Origin: Asterella californica
Taxonomy: Eukaryota > Streptophyta > Marchantiopsida > Marchantiales > Aytoniaceae
Assembly: GCA_036924285.1 (NCBI GenBank)
Contig: JAYKYS010000009.1
Span: forward strand, 24,594,001 to 24,658,000
Direction: 5' to 3'
DNA length: 64,000 bases
Shown here: piece by piece, positions 37,030 through 47,355 of the stretch
Layout: each line of letters starts with the position of its first letter
How positions within the stretch are numbered: position 1 is the stretch's first letter
Position numbers and translations under genes: made by a program
Notes under the pieces: model-generated
Seen by the model: the letters and a program-made list of their open reading frames with translations, nothing else
What the model was told of the DNA's origin: nothing
Database searches by the model: none

Positions 37030-37353
37030 ATTGAGTCCTACAAAGTCCATCACGCCACTTGCTCTGTCGGTAGTGTCCATTCTATGTTCTATTATGTCTA
37101 TGACTGGGCTGAACCAATTGCAATGGCATTAGTTTGGTGCATTCTTTTGGTATTGTCTTGCAAATCGAACCGTTTCATAGACGGATTGGAATCTCCGATT
37201 TCCAAGACAAGAAAAGTTGTAAGAAGAGTGATCTCTTTTACGAGCTGTAGAAAATGGTTTTTCGCCTCATGTTGACACTTGAATTCGACTCTGCTTTGCT
37301 CTGTAGAACCTGGTCTCTAAATGCGTGGAGGACTTCTCTTCTCCGGACAGCCT
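37030..37353 (-). pseudogene. P450 pseudogene, exon-2 remnant
   Basis: Minus-strand match to 52282-51885 of the intact gene. The splice acceptor region (ACAGCCTG on plus) is preserved at 37347-37354. The frame is broken. Confidence 0.85.
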
Positions 37354-37972
37354 GAGGCGACAGCATTACACCAAATCAAAAGTCACCTAAGGAGACCATG
37401 GGGAAATCCCTTGAAGTTCCGATCATTTTCAGAGCGCTTCAAGCATTCGAGTTATACGCATCATGCAGTACATGTATGCTAGCTCTGCAGATGTTTCGAC
37501 TCATGCTCAAGCGGCCTACGATAATGTGGATGCGAAAGGCATGTGTCCTCCTGACAGGATGCACTTACGAGGAGAACTTGTCGCATGACACCTTCAGCCC
37601 ATACTTTGAGATCTGGCCATACGCATGCTTTACAATATCGAGATCCGCTAGTGGCGTTTTAACTTTTCTGTTCACAATCGCAAGTATAATATAACGAAGT
37701 ACAGAAGCTGGTAAATCACGCGCGTTCGTCCATCATGGTAGAGATTCATGACAAAATAGTATCCTCTCAACCCACGTTTGTCATGTCACGTGCTTTTGTA
37801 CATGCTTTCTAGTACATAATCTTCAGAAGTTGGGAGCCGTCCTGATGATCAACTGAAAGTCTTTTTGTTGAGATCGTCTTAAACAATCCTTGGAGTTCAC
37901 ATCCATAGTCAGACGGAAGGTAAAAGGATGTACAAAGAATAGAGTTTGCTAGTGATAAGGCTTTGACATGGA

Positions 37973-37977
37973 AGGAG
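37973..37977. repeat. target site duplication, left
   Basis: AGGAG directly abuts the left LTR. The same five bases abut the right LTR at 43071-43075. Confidence 0.95.
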
Positions 37978-38235
37978 TGTTGAGATCAGGGAACTATAAA
38001 CACTCATAAGACAAGGCAACCATAGCCTAAGCCTGAATTGAAAAGAGGTGGAGAGAGTCTGAAAATCACACAAGAGAATGCTGCGAGGGTCATCAGTCCC
38101 TCTTTACTAATATCCCAGAGAAAAGGACAAGGAAGGGGTAAACTGGGGTTGGGTCCCCAAACCCTAAACTAACTAGGTTAGGAATAAGAGCAAACTACGA
38201 CTACAGTGCATAGTTAGCTTGCACAGTCTTTAACA
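37978..38235 (-). repeat. 3' LTR of young copia
   Basis: 258 bp, TGTTGAGATC...CTTTAACA on the plus strand (TG...CA on the element's own strand). It is identical to the other LTR except T for C at about position 20. The RT reading frame ends inside it (stop at 38214). Confidence 0.97.
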
Positions 38236-39965
38236 CTCTCCCTCAAGCTAGAATCTATGTCCTTAACACCTAGACACAACCTAAAATACTCAAATTTGTC
38301 TCTAGGTAAAGCCTTGGTGAAAATATCAGCAACTTGCTCATCAGTAGGAAGATACTTAAGATCAATCTCTCCAGCTAACACTTTCTCCCGGATGAAGTGA
38401 TAATGGACCTCTATATGTTTGGTCCTAGCATGGTAAATAGGATTAGAAGCAAGTTTAATGCTGCTGATGTTGTCGGTGTGCAAAACAACTGGATCAGAAA
38501 ATGTGACACCCATATCATCCAAAAGGATGCGAAGCCAAACAGATTCACATGTAGCATTGGTGGCACCTCTGTATTCTGCTTCTGTAGAAGACAAAGCAAC
38601 AGTTTGTTGCTTTTTCGATTGCCAACTAACCGCAGAATCTCCAAGGCAGAAAACGAAACCTGACGTAGATCTCCTGTCATGAGTACTTCCAGCCCAATCT
38701 GCATCAGTAAAGCCTTGTAACACAAGAGGCTTACCAGAAGGAAAGTAAAGTCCAAACTGAAGTGTAAACTTCACATACCGTAGAATCCGTCGAACTGCAT
38801 CAAGGTGTGGCTTCCTTGGAGCTTGTACGTACTGGCTGACTAAGCCAACAGCATAAGATAAATCCGGCCTAGTTATAGTAAGATAGATCAGGCTACCTAC
38901 GATCTGTCGATACATGAAGGGATCTGCTAGCAACTCGCCATCTTCTGCATTTAGCTTAACACTAGCAGCAAGAGGGATAGAGATTGGTTTAGAGGCAGTC
39001 ATCCCGAACTTCTCCAACATGTTTAGACAATATTGTCTCTGCAGCAGCCATAACGCAACACCATTCTTGACAAACTCAATGCCCAAGAAGTACTTGAGTT
39101 GTTGGAGATCCTTCATGTCAAACTCTCCCTTCAGCTGATCTTTCACCCGTTGAATGAGATGCTCACAACTCCCAGTGAGGATCAAGTCATCAACATAGAT
39201 GATCAGTAGTACAAATTCTTGGCTTGAATGCAAAGAATACAGCGAAGAGTCCGAACTGCACACAGTAAAGCCAAGAGATAGCAAGAATGAATTGATCTTG
39301 GCATTCCAAGCTCTAGGAGCTTGCTTAAGTCCATATAAGGACTTCTTGAGTCTACAGACTCTCTCAGGATACTTGGAATCCTCATATCCAGGGGGTTGCA
39401 CCATGTAGACCTCTTCTTCCAAATCCCCATTCAGAAAGGCGTTGTTGAAGTCCATCTGATGAAGGTGCCACCCTCTACTTGTAGCCAATGCCACAAGTGT
39501 ACGAATAGAAGCCATCTTGGCTACTGGACTGAATGTCTCATCGAAATCAATTCCATATTGTTGTGCACAACCCTTGGCCACAAGTCTGGCCTTGCACTTA
39601 GACACAGAACCATCAGAATTCCTCTTGACCTTGTAAACCCACATGGAGCGAATGGCTTTCTTACTAGGGGGTAAGTCAACGAGGTCCCATGTTTGTTGAT
39701 GTTGTAGTGCTGCAAGTTCAGCCTCCATAGCCAACACCCATTCTGCTTGATGCATCGCCTCCTCAAGAGAATTCGGTTCTTGTACATCCTGTACGACGTT
39801 CACCATGTATGCATGGTGTTCTGCAAAAAATCCTTCACACGGAAAATGTTGTACAGGGTACTTGACCCTACTGGACCTACGCAGATCAGTCATCTGAGCT
39901 GAAGGAGTAGTCTCAACTCTAAAAGGCTGAGATGAAGTGGTAACATGATCATCTATTGGAGACAA
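38214..39965 (-). CDS. copia RT and RNase H frame
   Basis: 583 codons open. RT begins with WDLVDLPPSKKAIRSMWVYK and CKARLVAKGCAQQYGIDFDE. The finger and palm blocks follow (HQMDFNNAFLNGDLEEEVYM), then the catalytic YVDDLILTG near 39200. RNase H starts with FTDADWAGSTHDRRSTSGF, continues with VALSSTEAEYRGATNATCES and the DN of LHTDNISSIKLA, and ends with ADIFTKALPRDKFEYFRLCL. All catalytic residues I can identify are kept. The first codons have no proper ATG: this is the downstream half of one polyprotein that has lost phase with the upstream half. Reading passes through the polypurine tract into the LTR, common in copia elements. Confidence 0.93.
   Translation of the reverse strand: MSPIDDHVTTSSQPFRVETTPSAQMTDLRRSSRVKYPVQHFPCEGFFAEHHAYMVNVVQDVQEPNSLEEAMHQAEWVLAMEAELAALQHQQTWDLVDLPPSKKAIRSMWVYKVKRNSDGSVSKCKARLVAKGCAQQYGIDFDETFSPVAKMASIRTLVALATSRGWHLHQMDFNNAFLNGDLEEEVYMVQPPGYEDSKYPERVCRLKKSLYGLKQAPRAWNAKINSFLLSLGFTVCSSDSSLYSLHSSQEFVLLIIYVDDLILTGSCEHLIQRVKDQLKGEFDMKDLQQLKYFLGIEFVKNGVALWLLQRQYCLNMLEKFGMTASKPISIPLAASVKLNAEDGELLADPFMYRQIVGSLIYLTITRPDLSYAVGLVSQYVQAPRKPHLDAVRRILRYVKFTLQFGLYFPSGKPLVLQGFTDADWAGSTHDRRSTSGFVFCLGDSAVSWQSKKQQTVALSSTEAEYRGATNATCESVWLRILLDDMGVTFSDPVVLHTDNISSIKLASNPIYHARTKHIEVHYHFIREKVLAGEIDLKYLPTDEQVADIFTKALPRDKFEYFRLCLGVKDIDSSLRESVKDCAS
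38236..38246 (-). other. polypurine tract of young copia
   Basis: On the minus strand TTGAGGGAGAG directly precedes the 3' LTR. It would prime plus-strand DNA synthesis. Confidence 0.85.
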
Positions 39966-42358
39966 GATTGTGCAGGACGTTGTTGATCTGCCATCTGTTG
40001 TAATACAGGATGAGAGGTAGTGGATTGATTAGGTGGTGCAGTAACCTGTCCAGACCAAGGAGTCCTCACAGGATGTGAAGCAGTAGAGCTAGTAGATGGT
40101 GAAGTAGGTGCTACTGGTTGTATAACAGACACAACAGGTTCTACATCAGTGGATGTAGACGTGAACCAAGACTTGGTTTCATCAAAGACAACATCTCTGC
40201 TTACATGTAATGTATTCGAAATGGGATCATAACATCTATAGCCCTTCCGGTCTGAAGCATAACCTAAAAATACACACTTCCAAGCTTTCGGATCCAACTT
40301 ACTACGCCTTTCACCTGGTATATGAACAAAGCAGACACTCCCAAATACCCTTAGGGAAGCTATATCCGGCTGTTGATTGTACAGTACCTCAAATGGTGTC
40401 TTCTTATGAACTGCTGCAGTTGGAGACATGTTCATAAGATAAACAGCAGTGGAAACAGCTTCTGCCCAGTAATACTTAGGCATAGCTTTCTCATTGAGCA
40501 AAGCTCTAGCGCATTCAGCAATATGTCTGTTCTTGCGCTCTGCAACTCCATTTTGCTGAGGGCTGTAGCTGCATGTGACTTCTCTCTTTATGCCATGTTG
40601 TTGTAGAAAGGTATCAAACTGGCCAGAAATGAACTCGCCTCCTCCATCAGAACGTAGACGAAGGATGCTATGCTTGAACTGCTTCTCTACTAGGCTCTTA
40701 AACGACTGAAACACAGCAAAGACATCTGACTTGGCCTTCAAGAAGTAGACCCAAGTGAATCTCGAACAATCGTCAATGAATGAGACGAAGTACTGAGAAC
40801 CTTGCATACTCGCTTGAGAAGCTGTCCAAACATCTGTGTGAATAAGCTCTAACACAGTAGAAGCTCTAGTGCCCTTATGAGAGAAGGGTTGCCTAGCCTG
40901 CTTACCAAACTGACAAGCTTCACAGACCTCTACAGGAATAGCATCTCTGAATTTCGGAATACCTACAACTAGATTAGAAGTAGGCAAAGCTTTAAGGCGT
41001 GGAAAGTTCATATGTCCGAACCTCTTATGCCACAACTGTAAAGTCGAAATCTGAGAACCGTCTATCAACATGACAGTCTCAGTTGCTGGTGTAGTTGCGT
41101 CTAACTTGAAGAGCCTACCAACCTTGGTTCCTTTGGTCATTACAATGTGGTCTTCAGTTTGAACAAAACAACCATGCTTGTTGAATCTAACCTCATAACC
41201 TTGTTCAACAATCTGACCTACTGAGACCAAATTCTTGGTTATGGTAGGAACATACAAAACATCCCCTAAAGCTGAGATTTTCGAGGATGAAACAGAGATA
41301 GGTACAGTACCGAGATGAGTAATCGGATGTTGAGTACCATCACCAGTGTAGACATTTGCTGGAGTCTTCACAGGATCTTTGCTACTGAACCAGTCTCCTT
41401 GTGCAGTCATGTGATTTGAGCAACCGGAGTCTATGTACCAGCTTTCAGCAGATTTGGTCATAACACCCATGACATGCTGCATGGTTAACATACTACCATC
41501 TGAATGAGAGTCCTCCATGGAAGCAAAGTTCGAATTTTGAGGTTGCTTACCAGCCTTGATGTCATTCTGCTTCTTGAAGCAGTTCTTCTCAAGGTGACCC
41601 GCCTTGTTGCAGTAGTTGCAAGAACGAGTATCTGCAAAACCTTTGTTTTGGATATATTGAGGTTGTTGACCTCGTCCAAAGGAGTTGCTTCTTCCTCTGC
41701 CTCTGCCTCGACCTTTGCCTCTGCCCCTACCAGCGAACAGCGCTTGCTCTGGAGTCGAATTTTGACCAGCTGCACTCAATAGCCTCATTTCTTCTGATAC
41801 TAGCATAGGCACTAGTTCTTCAAATGTGGGATAAGTATCCTTAACAGCAATAGAAGTTTCGAAGGCCTTGTATTCCTTACCAAGTCCTTGAATGGTATGG
41901 AGAATGAGATCATCATCTTCGACCTTCACACCAATGCTGCTCAGTTGTTCGACTAGACCTCTGATTAGGTAGACGTAATCTGTAATCGTCGAAGTACCTT
42001 TCTTGACCTCTAGAAGCTGCTGCTTCAGTTGCAACTTGCGTGCTTTGGTTGATGTCTGGAACACATTCGCCAAAGCATCCCAGACTTCCTTAGGAGTGTC
42101 GACTGTCTGTATGTAACCAAACATCTGAGACGAAACACACAGCGACATGTAGTGCACAGCTTGCTGAGCACGTCTGTTCCATTCAGCAACAATCGGATCT
42201 CCAGCATCCTCAGGTGGTTTGCTGTCAGTGCCTGTGACAAGACCATGGAGTCCCTGACCCTTGAGAAAGGCAGTAATTCGATATTTCCATATCGAGTAAT
42301 TATTCTTGCCAAGAGGTTCACCTGTGATGCCTGAGAATGTGTCTATCCTGCCACTCAT
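39953..42358 (-). CDS. copia gag-protease-integrase frame
   Basis: 801 residues from ATG 42358 (MSGRIDTFSG). The frame stays open upstream to 42541 but only with non-ATG codons. Gag (UBN2-like) holds NNYSIWKYRITAFLKGQGL and LEVKKGTSTITDYVYLIRGL. An arginine-glycine run follows (GRGRGKGRGRGRGR), then a CCHC knuckle CNYCNKAGHLEKNC near 41600. Protease: WYIDSGCSNHMT near 41420. GAG-pre-integrase: LWHKRFGHMNF. The integrase core keeps its D-D-E: HTDVW, RSDGGGEF and NGVAERKNR. The target-capsid-like linker ends at TAG 39953 with QSCLQ. RT lies in another frame whose phase corresponds to a one-base shift. No slippery heptamer is evident, so I read the break as a mutation rather than programmed frameshifting. 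Confidence 0.93.
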   Translation of the reverse strand: MSGRIDTFSGITGEPLGKNNYSIWKYRITAFLKGQGLHGLVTGTDSKPPEDAGDPIVAEWNRRAQQAVHYMSLCVSSQMFGYIQTVDTPKEVWDALANVFQTSTKARKLQLKQQLLEVKKGTSTITDYVYLIRGLVEQLSSIGVKVEDDDLILHTIQGLGKEYKAFETSIAVKDTYPTFEELVPMLVSEEMRLLSAAGQNSTPEQALFAGRGRGKGRGRGRGRSNSFGRGQQPQYIQNKGFADTRSCNYCNKAGHLEKNCFKKQNDIKAGKQPQNSNFASMEDSHSDGSMLTMQHVMGVMTKSAESWYIDSGCSNHMTAQGDWFSSKDPVKTPANVYTGDGTQHPITHLGTVPISVSSSKISALGDVLYVPTITKNLVSVGQIVEQGYEVRFNKHGCFVQTEDHIVMTKGTKVGRLFKLDATTPATETVMLIDGSQISTLQLWHKRFGHMNFPRLKALPTSNLVVGIPKFRDAIPVEVCEACQFGKQARQPFSHKGTRASTVLELIHTDVWTASQASMQGSQYFVSFIDDCSRFTWVYFLKAKSDVFAVFQSFKSLVEKQFKHSILRLRSDGGGEFISGQFDTFLQQHGIKREVTCSYSPQQNGVAERKNRHIAECARALLNEKAMPKYYWAEAVSTAVYLMNMSPTAAVHKKTPFEVLYNQQPDIASLRVFGSVCFVHIPGERRSKLDPKAWKCVFLGYASDRKGYRCYDPISNTLHVSRDVVFDETKSWFTSTSTDVEPVVSVIQPVAPTSPSTSSTASHPVRTPWSGQVTAPPNQSTTSHPVLQQMADQQRPAQSCLQ

Positions 42359-42800
42359 GACGCTATAGACGACAGACGTCGAATTCGTGAACAAACTCAG
42401 AATGAATCGAGAAAAGCGGCGATGGAAAGATATCGCAGAAGTAAATCGCAAATGAAATATATCCCCGGCTGCTAGGCCAGTCGATCCGCATTCGTCAGAA
42501 TGGCCAAAATCGATCGTTAAGGCCTTCAAAACAGCGGTCAAAGTCGTGTTGACCTAAACGGCGAAATCAGCAACTTCTGCATACGACCTCCGATTGAGAA
42601 AATAAAAATTTCTATCACTTTCCACTTGTTTTCAGATGCTAAAACAGAGTGGAAGACCTCCAAAATCACCTTTCTGTGTTTAGGGATTCACTCCACTTTG
42701 GTAGGTTCGACCTTCCTTGCTGAAAAATCGAAGATGCTAGAAATCTCTGTCACCTCTCCTTCACATTCTCGACCTCAAACACTCTCAACTTTCCTCTCCT
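42359..42800 (-). other. copia 5' leader
   Basis: Untranslated leader between the primer binding site and gag, about 440 nt. It probably contains packaging signals, but none can be recognised by eye. Confidence 0.6.
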
Positions 42801-42812
42801 GCTCTGATACCA
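42801..42812 (-). other. primer binding site (tRNA-iMet)
   Basis: On the minus strand TGGTATCAGAGC directly follows the 5' LTR. It is the standard copia primer site complementary to the 3' end of initiator tRNA-Met. Confidence 0.95.
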
Positions 42813-43070
42813 TGTTGAGATCAGGGAACTACAAACACTCATAAGACAAGGCAACCATAGCCTAAGCCTGAATTGAAAAGAGGTGGAGAGAGTCTGAAAA
42901 TCACACAAGAGAATGCTGCGAGGGTCATCAGTCCCTCTTTACTAATATCCCAGAGAAAAGGACAAGGAAGGGGTAAACTGGGGTTGGGTCCCCAAACCCT
43001 AAACTAACTAGGTTAGGAATAAGAGCAAACTACGACTACAGTGCATAGTTAGCTTGCACAGTCTTTAACA
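42813..43070 (-). repeat. 5' LTR of young copia
   Basis: 258 bp, mate of 37978-38235, one difference seen. It is followed by AGGAG at 43071-43075, the right target duplication. Confidence 0.97.
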
Positions 43071-43452
43071 AGGAGATTGCAACTGTCACAATTTTCACAA
43101 CAGTAAGGTGAGTCACTATGCTATATTCTGTATATTTAGCACAGGTTCTGAGTCTCTGCAAGATAATTACCAGACCATGAGCAGATAAGAGTTATATCAC
43201 AGTCCTCAGTAAAGTAAAGCACCATTATTGATTTGAGTTATCTCTGTTCAAACTTCTCTATAAGTCCTAACACGCTGATAATATTATTCTGTTGAGGGAG
43301 ATATTTCTTGTTACTCTAGGACTCTTGAGTGCATCTTTCTAACTTTAGTCTATAGACCTCCATCTTGTGGATCACTCTGTAAAATGGAATGAATCTCGAC
43401 AAGCTTGTAGGTCCTACTACAACTACTGAAAGGTTTAGTTATAGTTGCGCAC

Positions 43453-43845
43453 ACCTGAAGAGCTCGTTGAGGCGCTTCCTGCGTGAACCTTCACACAGCG
43501 GTCACAGTACATATATATGGATGACTGACAATGTCTGGACAACTGAAACAAAGAATTTCGAAGTGTGGAGTACGGGGGTCGAGAAGCCACAGTCAGATCA
43601 AAAACTGGAAAACTCCCTCAGAATGTCTGCAGAAGAAACTACGACTACGGGAACATGTACTTAAGAGTTGCCAGCCCACAAGAGTTCGGTGTGGAAGTGC
43701 GCCCGGTAGGGAAAAGGCCATGCTCCAGAAGGGGTTGGTGGCAGTCGCTGACGATGGCTCTTTCCAGAACCCAATTTTCTCTCGTGACCACGTAGTAGGA
43801 AAACACAGCCAGCAACACACTCCCAGGGAGAGCAAATGAAACCTC
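43453..43845 (-). pseudogene. P450 pseudogene, exon-1 remnant
   Basis: Minus-strand match to exon 1 of the intact P450 (53470-53012). Recognisable parts are the N-terminal anchor region, the GP(L)-rich hinge region with a deletion, and the FF/ML(R)EFF block. At least three deletions (about 20-60 nt each) and frameshifts are present. The start codon region is altered. Confidence 0.88.
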
Positions 43846-44310
43846 ACCAGGGGGTCAAAATAATAGTAAGACAGTAGTTACTTTGAGCTCATTCGACTAA
43901 GGGGCGATGGCTTCTCGTCTCCAATTGCGCTTGTGGGCAGAAGCAAATCCATTCTGCTCGTCGACAAAAGCTAAGACATTCTACCTGACTGTTAAAGCTT
44001 TCCTGAACCTGAACTTTTACGGTGTAGTTCATACTTAATTGACATTCACTTTCGATTGTTTCTGGATCGCACCAGTTGCGAGATGTGGCTTGAACCTCAA
44101 GTAGCCTTAGGCCAAACTGCAGAGTTAGCGCCTCACCTCCCCACTGTAGCGGCGCCCACAGACAGGGGAGAAGAAGGAGCACTAGAGAGTGCCCTGTGTA
44201 TTAGGGCAGCGTCTCCCGGCTGTAGATAGCTACAGCCCCATAGCGAAAAAGTGGCCAGAAATACGATGGCTGGTCTTTTTCCCTCCGGGTTTGAGCCTTT
44301 GAGCCTTCCA
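43846..44310. other. no recognised gene
   Basis: Short frames only. No similarity to the region upstream of the intact P450 was seen, so the duplicated block appears to end at about 43845. Confidence 0.45.
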
Positions 44311-45170
44311 CCTGAAGCCTATGTGGGTTAACCAAGTGCGTTGTCGAAGTTCTCTCTTACGAACATTTCTATACTCTCCGGGAAACTTGCAGTACAGTTC
44401 GAAAGACCCGACTTCCCCCTTACTCACAAGGTGGAAAAGTCGGAGTGATTGTGGTTTCGGCATTGCTAAAGTTTTGTGGATTCAACGAGTCCTTTACCTT
44501 TCCTCCTGAAAAATGCCAGAAAGTACTGATGATCAGGCAGCGAGCGGGAAGTTTTGTCAAGTCCGAGTCATGGTCGTCGAAGGTGAAACCGCATGTATCG
44601 AAGAAGCGCAAGTGCTGACTCCAGAGTCCAGCTTCGGCAGGGTAACCTGTTTACTCACCGATTACTCTCCTTGGCAGGTTGGTCGATGTGCTCTGATTTG
44701 ATTCGTTTTTCTCTCTTTTTGCGTGCCCTTGCCTGTCGAACCTGGTGCGAACTTTTAGGCGCAGGCCGGAGATGTCCCTCAAGTTACTGACGATTCCATC
44801 AACATGAGGGGGATAGTTGCTCGTTCTGCTCTGCGGGTTGAAGAGAAAGTTCAACAAAAGGTTCACTTCTCCTCCTTGCCTCCTTGTCGTGTGAAAGGTA
44901 CGGTGATCTGTCCTTACAAACAACTTCGATGTCGACTGGATGGAGCCCAAGCATGGATGATGGTATCACATTCGACCTTCGACCTGGGGAAAGGACGGTT
45001 CTCATAACCTCATGAGCCCACGACTTTACTTCCGTTCGCTGCATCCACCATTGGCAAGTGCTAAATTCTGAAGGTCCGGTGAATTCGGAGGACTCACAGC
45101 GCAAAACCGTCCAGTTTCCGGAACTGAAGTGGCTATTCAAACGTGAGTATAATGTCCAACTGACTAAGGA
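44310..45170 (+). pseudogene. possible spliced coding remnant, family not recognised
   Basis: Plus-strand frames of coding character succeed one another here. 44513-44677 gives FCQVRVMVVEGETACIEEAQ and ends at a CAG|GT donor. A small intron-like gap (44678-44764, ending TTTTAGGCGCAG) leads in phase to AGDVPQVTDDSINMRGIVAR. After a frameshift near 44950, DDGITFDLRPGERTVLITS is followed by a stop, then AHDFTSVRCIHHWQVL. The FDLxPGERTV pattern recalls the C-terminal beta-sandwich of some glycoside hydrolases, but this is too weak to name. A minus-strand frame (45209-44799) competes. Treat as a hypothesis. Confidence 0.25.
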
Positions 45171-45934
45171 AACGCCGGAGAGGATGTAGGAGATGCTTGG
45201 CAACCTCATTATCTCTGCAAGTTGGACATTTAGAACAGCGCTTATATTACTACTTTCTTTGAACGATTATGTTGGTGAAACTTCTGCCACAGATTCCGTA
45301 GAACTAGTAAACTACCCATTTCTGGTTATGATCAACTTCCAAGTCCTGCCAGAACCTACCAGTCAGTTTGAACACAAATCAACATGAATCTTCACATTGA
45401 CATGACATTAGTCAATCCTTTCAAATATATGTATGAGGGGATATAGTAAGCATCTGTCTGATGCGAGTTTGGCTCCCTGAGTTTCATTGATAACATTTCA
45501 TACAGGATCCTCTACTCAGGTTTATCCACCTTCTCACCATGCAGCCAAGATCCAAGATATGGGATCCACATCTTCATTATTTGACGATTGACCATTCTTC
45601 GCCTTATGGTCGTGCGTAGTGGTATAATTCTTGGATCCGGTATGTACCTTTTGCTGTAAACATGAAATGAAAGCCATTCAAAGTTGAAAGAACTCATGCA
45701 ATTGGTACAGAATGTACATAATCCCCTGCCTGAAACATCTTCCGAAATAACGGAAGAAGAAAGGTGATTGCATATTCATGAATTCCCTAATTTGCTAACA
45801 GTTTTGAAAGCAAACTGTTGTTACATTCGATTGGGTGAAAAACTAGAAGTTCATAATCTTTGGCGAGAAAATTGAGCTGCTTGCCAGTTACTCAAGTTCA
45901 TTCGGAACGTTGTATCGATTCTCAGCTCTTTCGA
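45171..45934. other. no recognised gene
   Basis: No domain, repeat or RNA gene is seen between the possible remnant and the next copia LTR. Confidence 0.5.
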
Positions 45935-46150
45935 TAAGTGTACTCGCTTCTAACACACATTACACAGTATCAATTACAGCGGAGATCTGACATCCTGAAA
46001 GCTTCTTGAGTTATGAATCAATTCTTCACAGGCCAAGAGCAAGTACATAAAGAAGCACAACGTTGTCCTCAGTACACCGAGCATGCAAGAAGTGATGAGG
46101 CAGGCAAGTAACTGTAACGTAAACTGAAGTTTCTTACTTCTCGGGTCTAC
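45935..46150 (-). repeat. 3' LTR remnant of copia (45.9-50.4 kb)
   Basis: Diverged direct match to 50099-50300. The boundaries are approximate. Confidence 0.65.
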
Positions 46151-47292
46151 TGAAGTCTTAATTTTTCTCAAGGAAATAATCGTGTTTGATACGAGAAATC
46201 CGTTTGTTATCTGATGAAGGTATCTGCCTAACTGAAATATGACCTAAATTATATAGTTCACAGACAAAATGGTGTTGAACGACGATATATTTACTTCTAG
46301 AATGATTAAAAGGACTTTTAGCCATGTCTAGTATTCTCTTATTATCTCTACAAATAGTTGTAGGTCCTCCTAAGAAAACTGCGGCATGAAGATCTGTCAA
46401 GAGTTTATGTAACCATATAGCCTCTCTTGTGACAGTTCAGACTGCTTGGTACTCCACTTCTGTTGTAGAGATAGCGATGATTTTCTGCCGACGACTGCTC
46501 CAATTAATTGTTCCGGATCTGATCAAAAAAACATAATCAGTTATCGATTGTATGTCAATGTGACTAGCAGCCCAGTCTGAATCTGCGAATCCGTGAAGAC
46601 TTGACTCAGTGGTTCTCTTGATAAATAGCTTGTACTCAAGTGTTCCAAAGAGGTATCTGAAAATACGTTTGATCATAGCCAGATGATCTAAAGTGGAGCG
46701 GCACAGAATTGACTAACAAAACTCACTACAAATGCTCAATCTGGTCAGAGTTAACAACATTGCATACATGAGCATTGCCACTAGTCGCTGATAGGTGTGC
46801 TCCTCAGTGGGTTGATGTCCTGCTGTGTTATTGAGAAATCTCAATTTATCCACCTTGAGATTGAGCTCAGTTGGCGTAGTAATGATAATGCACTCCTGAA
46901 AACCTTACCGTGCAAAATGCTCTTCAAATATATGTGTGCTGATTGAGTACAATGTAACATGCATCGTAGTCAATGTATGCCTTCATGCCCAATACCATTC
47001 CGATGGTGTTGGTCCCTTCATCCTCAGCTCTTGCTTTACTAGTAAATCAAGTTGCTGCTAGGACGAACTGGTCGAAATGAGGTTATCAACGTAAATGACT
47101 AGCATAACCAAATTAGACCTTGTGGAGCATGGATTAGCTTTTGATCTCACAAAACCGAGTTTTATCAAGAAAGCGTCACAGATATTATCACCAACATCTA
47201 CTTGATTGATGAAGGTCATACAATCTCTTGAGGAGAAGACACACTGCTTGTCTGAACTTCATCCCGGGATACTCATATCTTAAAGATAAAGA

Positions 47293-47355
47293 CATGAAAA
47301 CCCAATCAATGTATCATAAAAATTTCTTTTATGATACATTGACTGGGTTTTCATG
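47293..47355. repeat. 29-bp inverted repeat with 5-nt loop
   Basis: The left arm (47293-47321) begins CATGAAAACCCA and the right arm (47327-47355) is its reverse complement except for one A/G position, which would pair as G-U in RNA. The loop is ATTTC. The right arm lies where the copia RT HGVDYMKTQS-like block falls on the minus strand, so the left arm looks like an inverted duplicate of it. Confidence 0.93.

Larger units (their letters stand above)
37978..43070 (-). mobile_element. near-intact young Ty1/copia retrotransposon, 5093 bp
   Basis: It has complete LTRs of 258 bp each that differ at one visible position, a 5-bp duplication (AGGAG), a tRNA-iMet primer binding site, a polypurine tract, and gag-protease-integrase-RT-RNase H in copia order. 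The only obvious lesion is a frame break between integrase and RT at about 39953-39965. One LTR mismatch means insertion in very recent evolutionary time. It lies in an intron of a P450 pseudogene, so it broke no working gene here. Other copies in the genome would show whether the frame break is private. Confidence 0.97.
37030..43845 (-). pseudogene. cytochrome P450 pseudogene, split by a copia insertion
   Basis: A paralogue of the P450 at 50999-53470, same strand, about 10 kb away. Exon-1-like sequence is at 43845-43453, with several deletions. It shares CTCCCTCAG(A/C)ATGTCTGCAG and AGAAACTACGACTACGGG(G/A)A on the plus strand. Exon-2-like sequence is at 37353-37030 (shared AAGTCC(A/T)TCACGCCACT, GCTCTGTCGGTAGTG and TTGCAAATC(A/G)AA). 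The intron between them is also recognisable, for example CGC(A/G)TTCGTC(C/G)ATCA near 37720 against 52700. The copia at 37978-43070 sits inside this intron. About 60 nt of exon 2 and the whole of exon 3 (oxygen- and heme-binding regions) are missing. Frameshifts in both exons and loss of the heme ligand make it a dead copy. Confidence 0.88.

Noticed and set aside
39953..39965. Programmed frameshift site in the young copia
   Set aside because: No slippery heptamer or evident downstream structure, and copia elements normally encode these domains in one frame; a simple indel is more likely.
41485..41782. Open frames on both strands over copia gag
   Set aside because: Shadows created by the arginine-glycine-rich gag codons; the gag frame explains the sequence.
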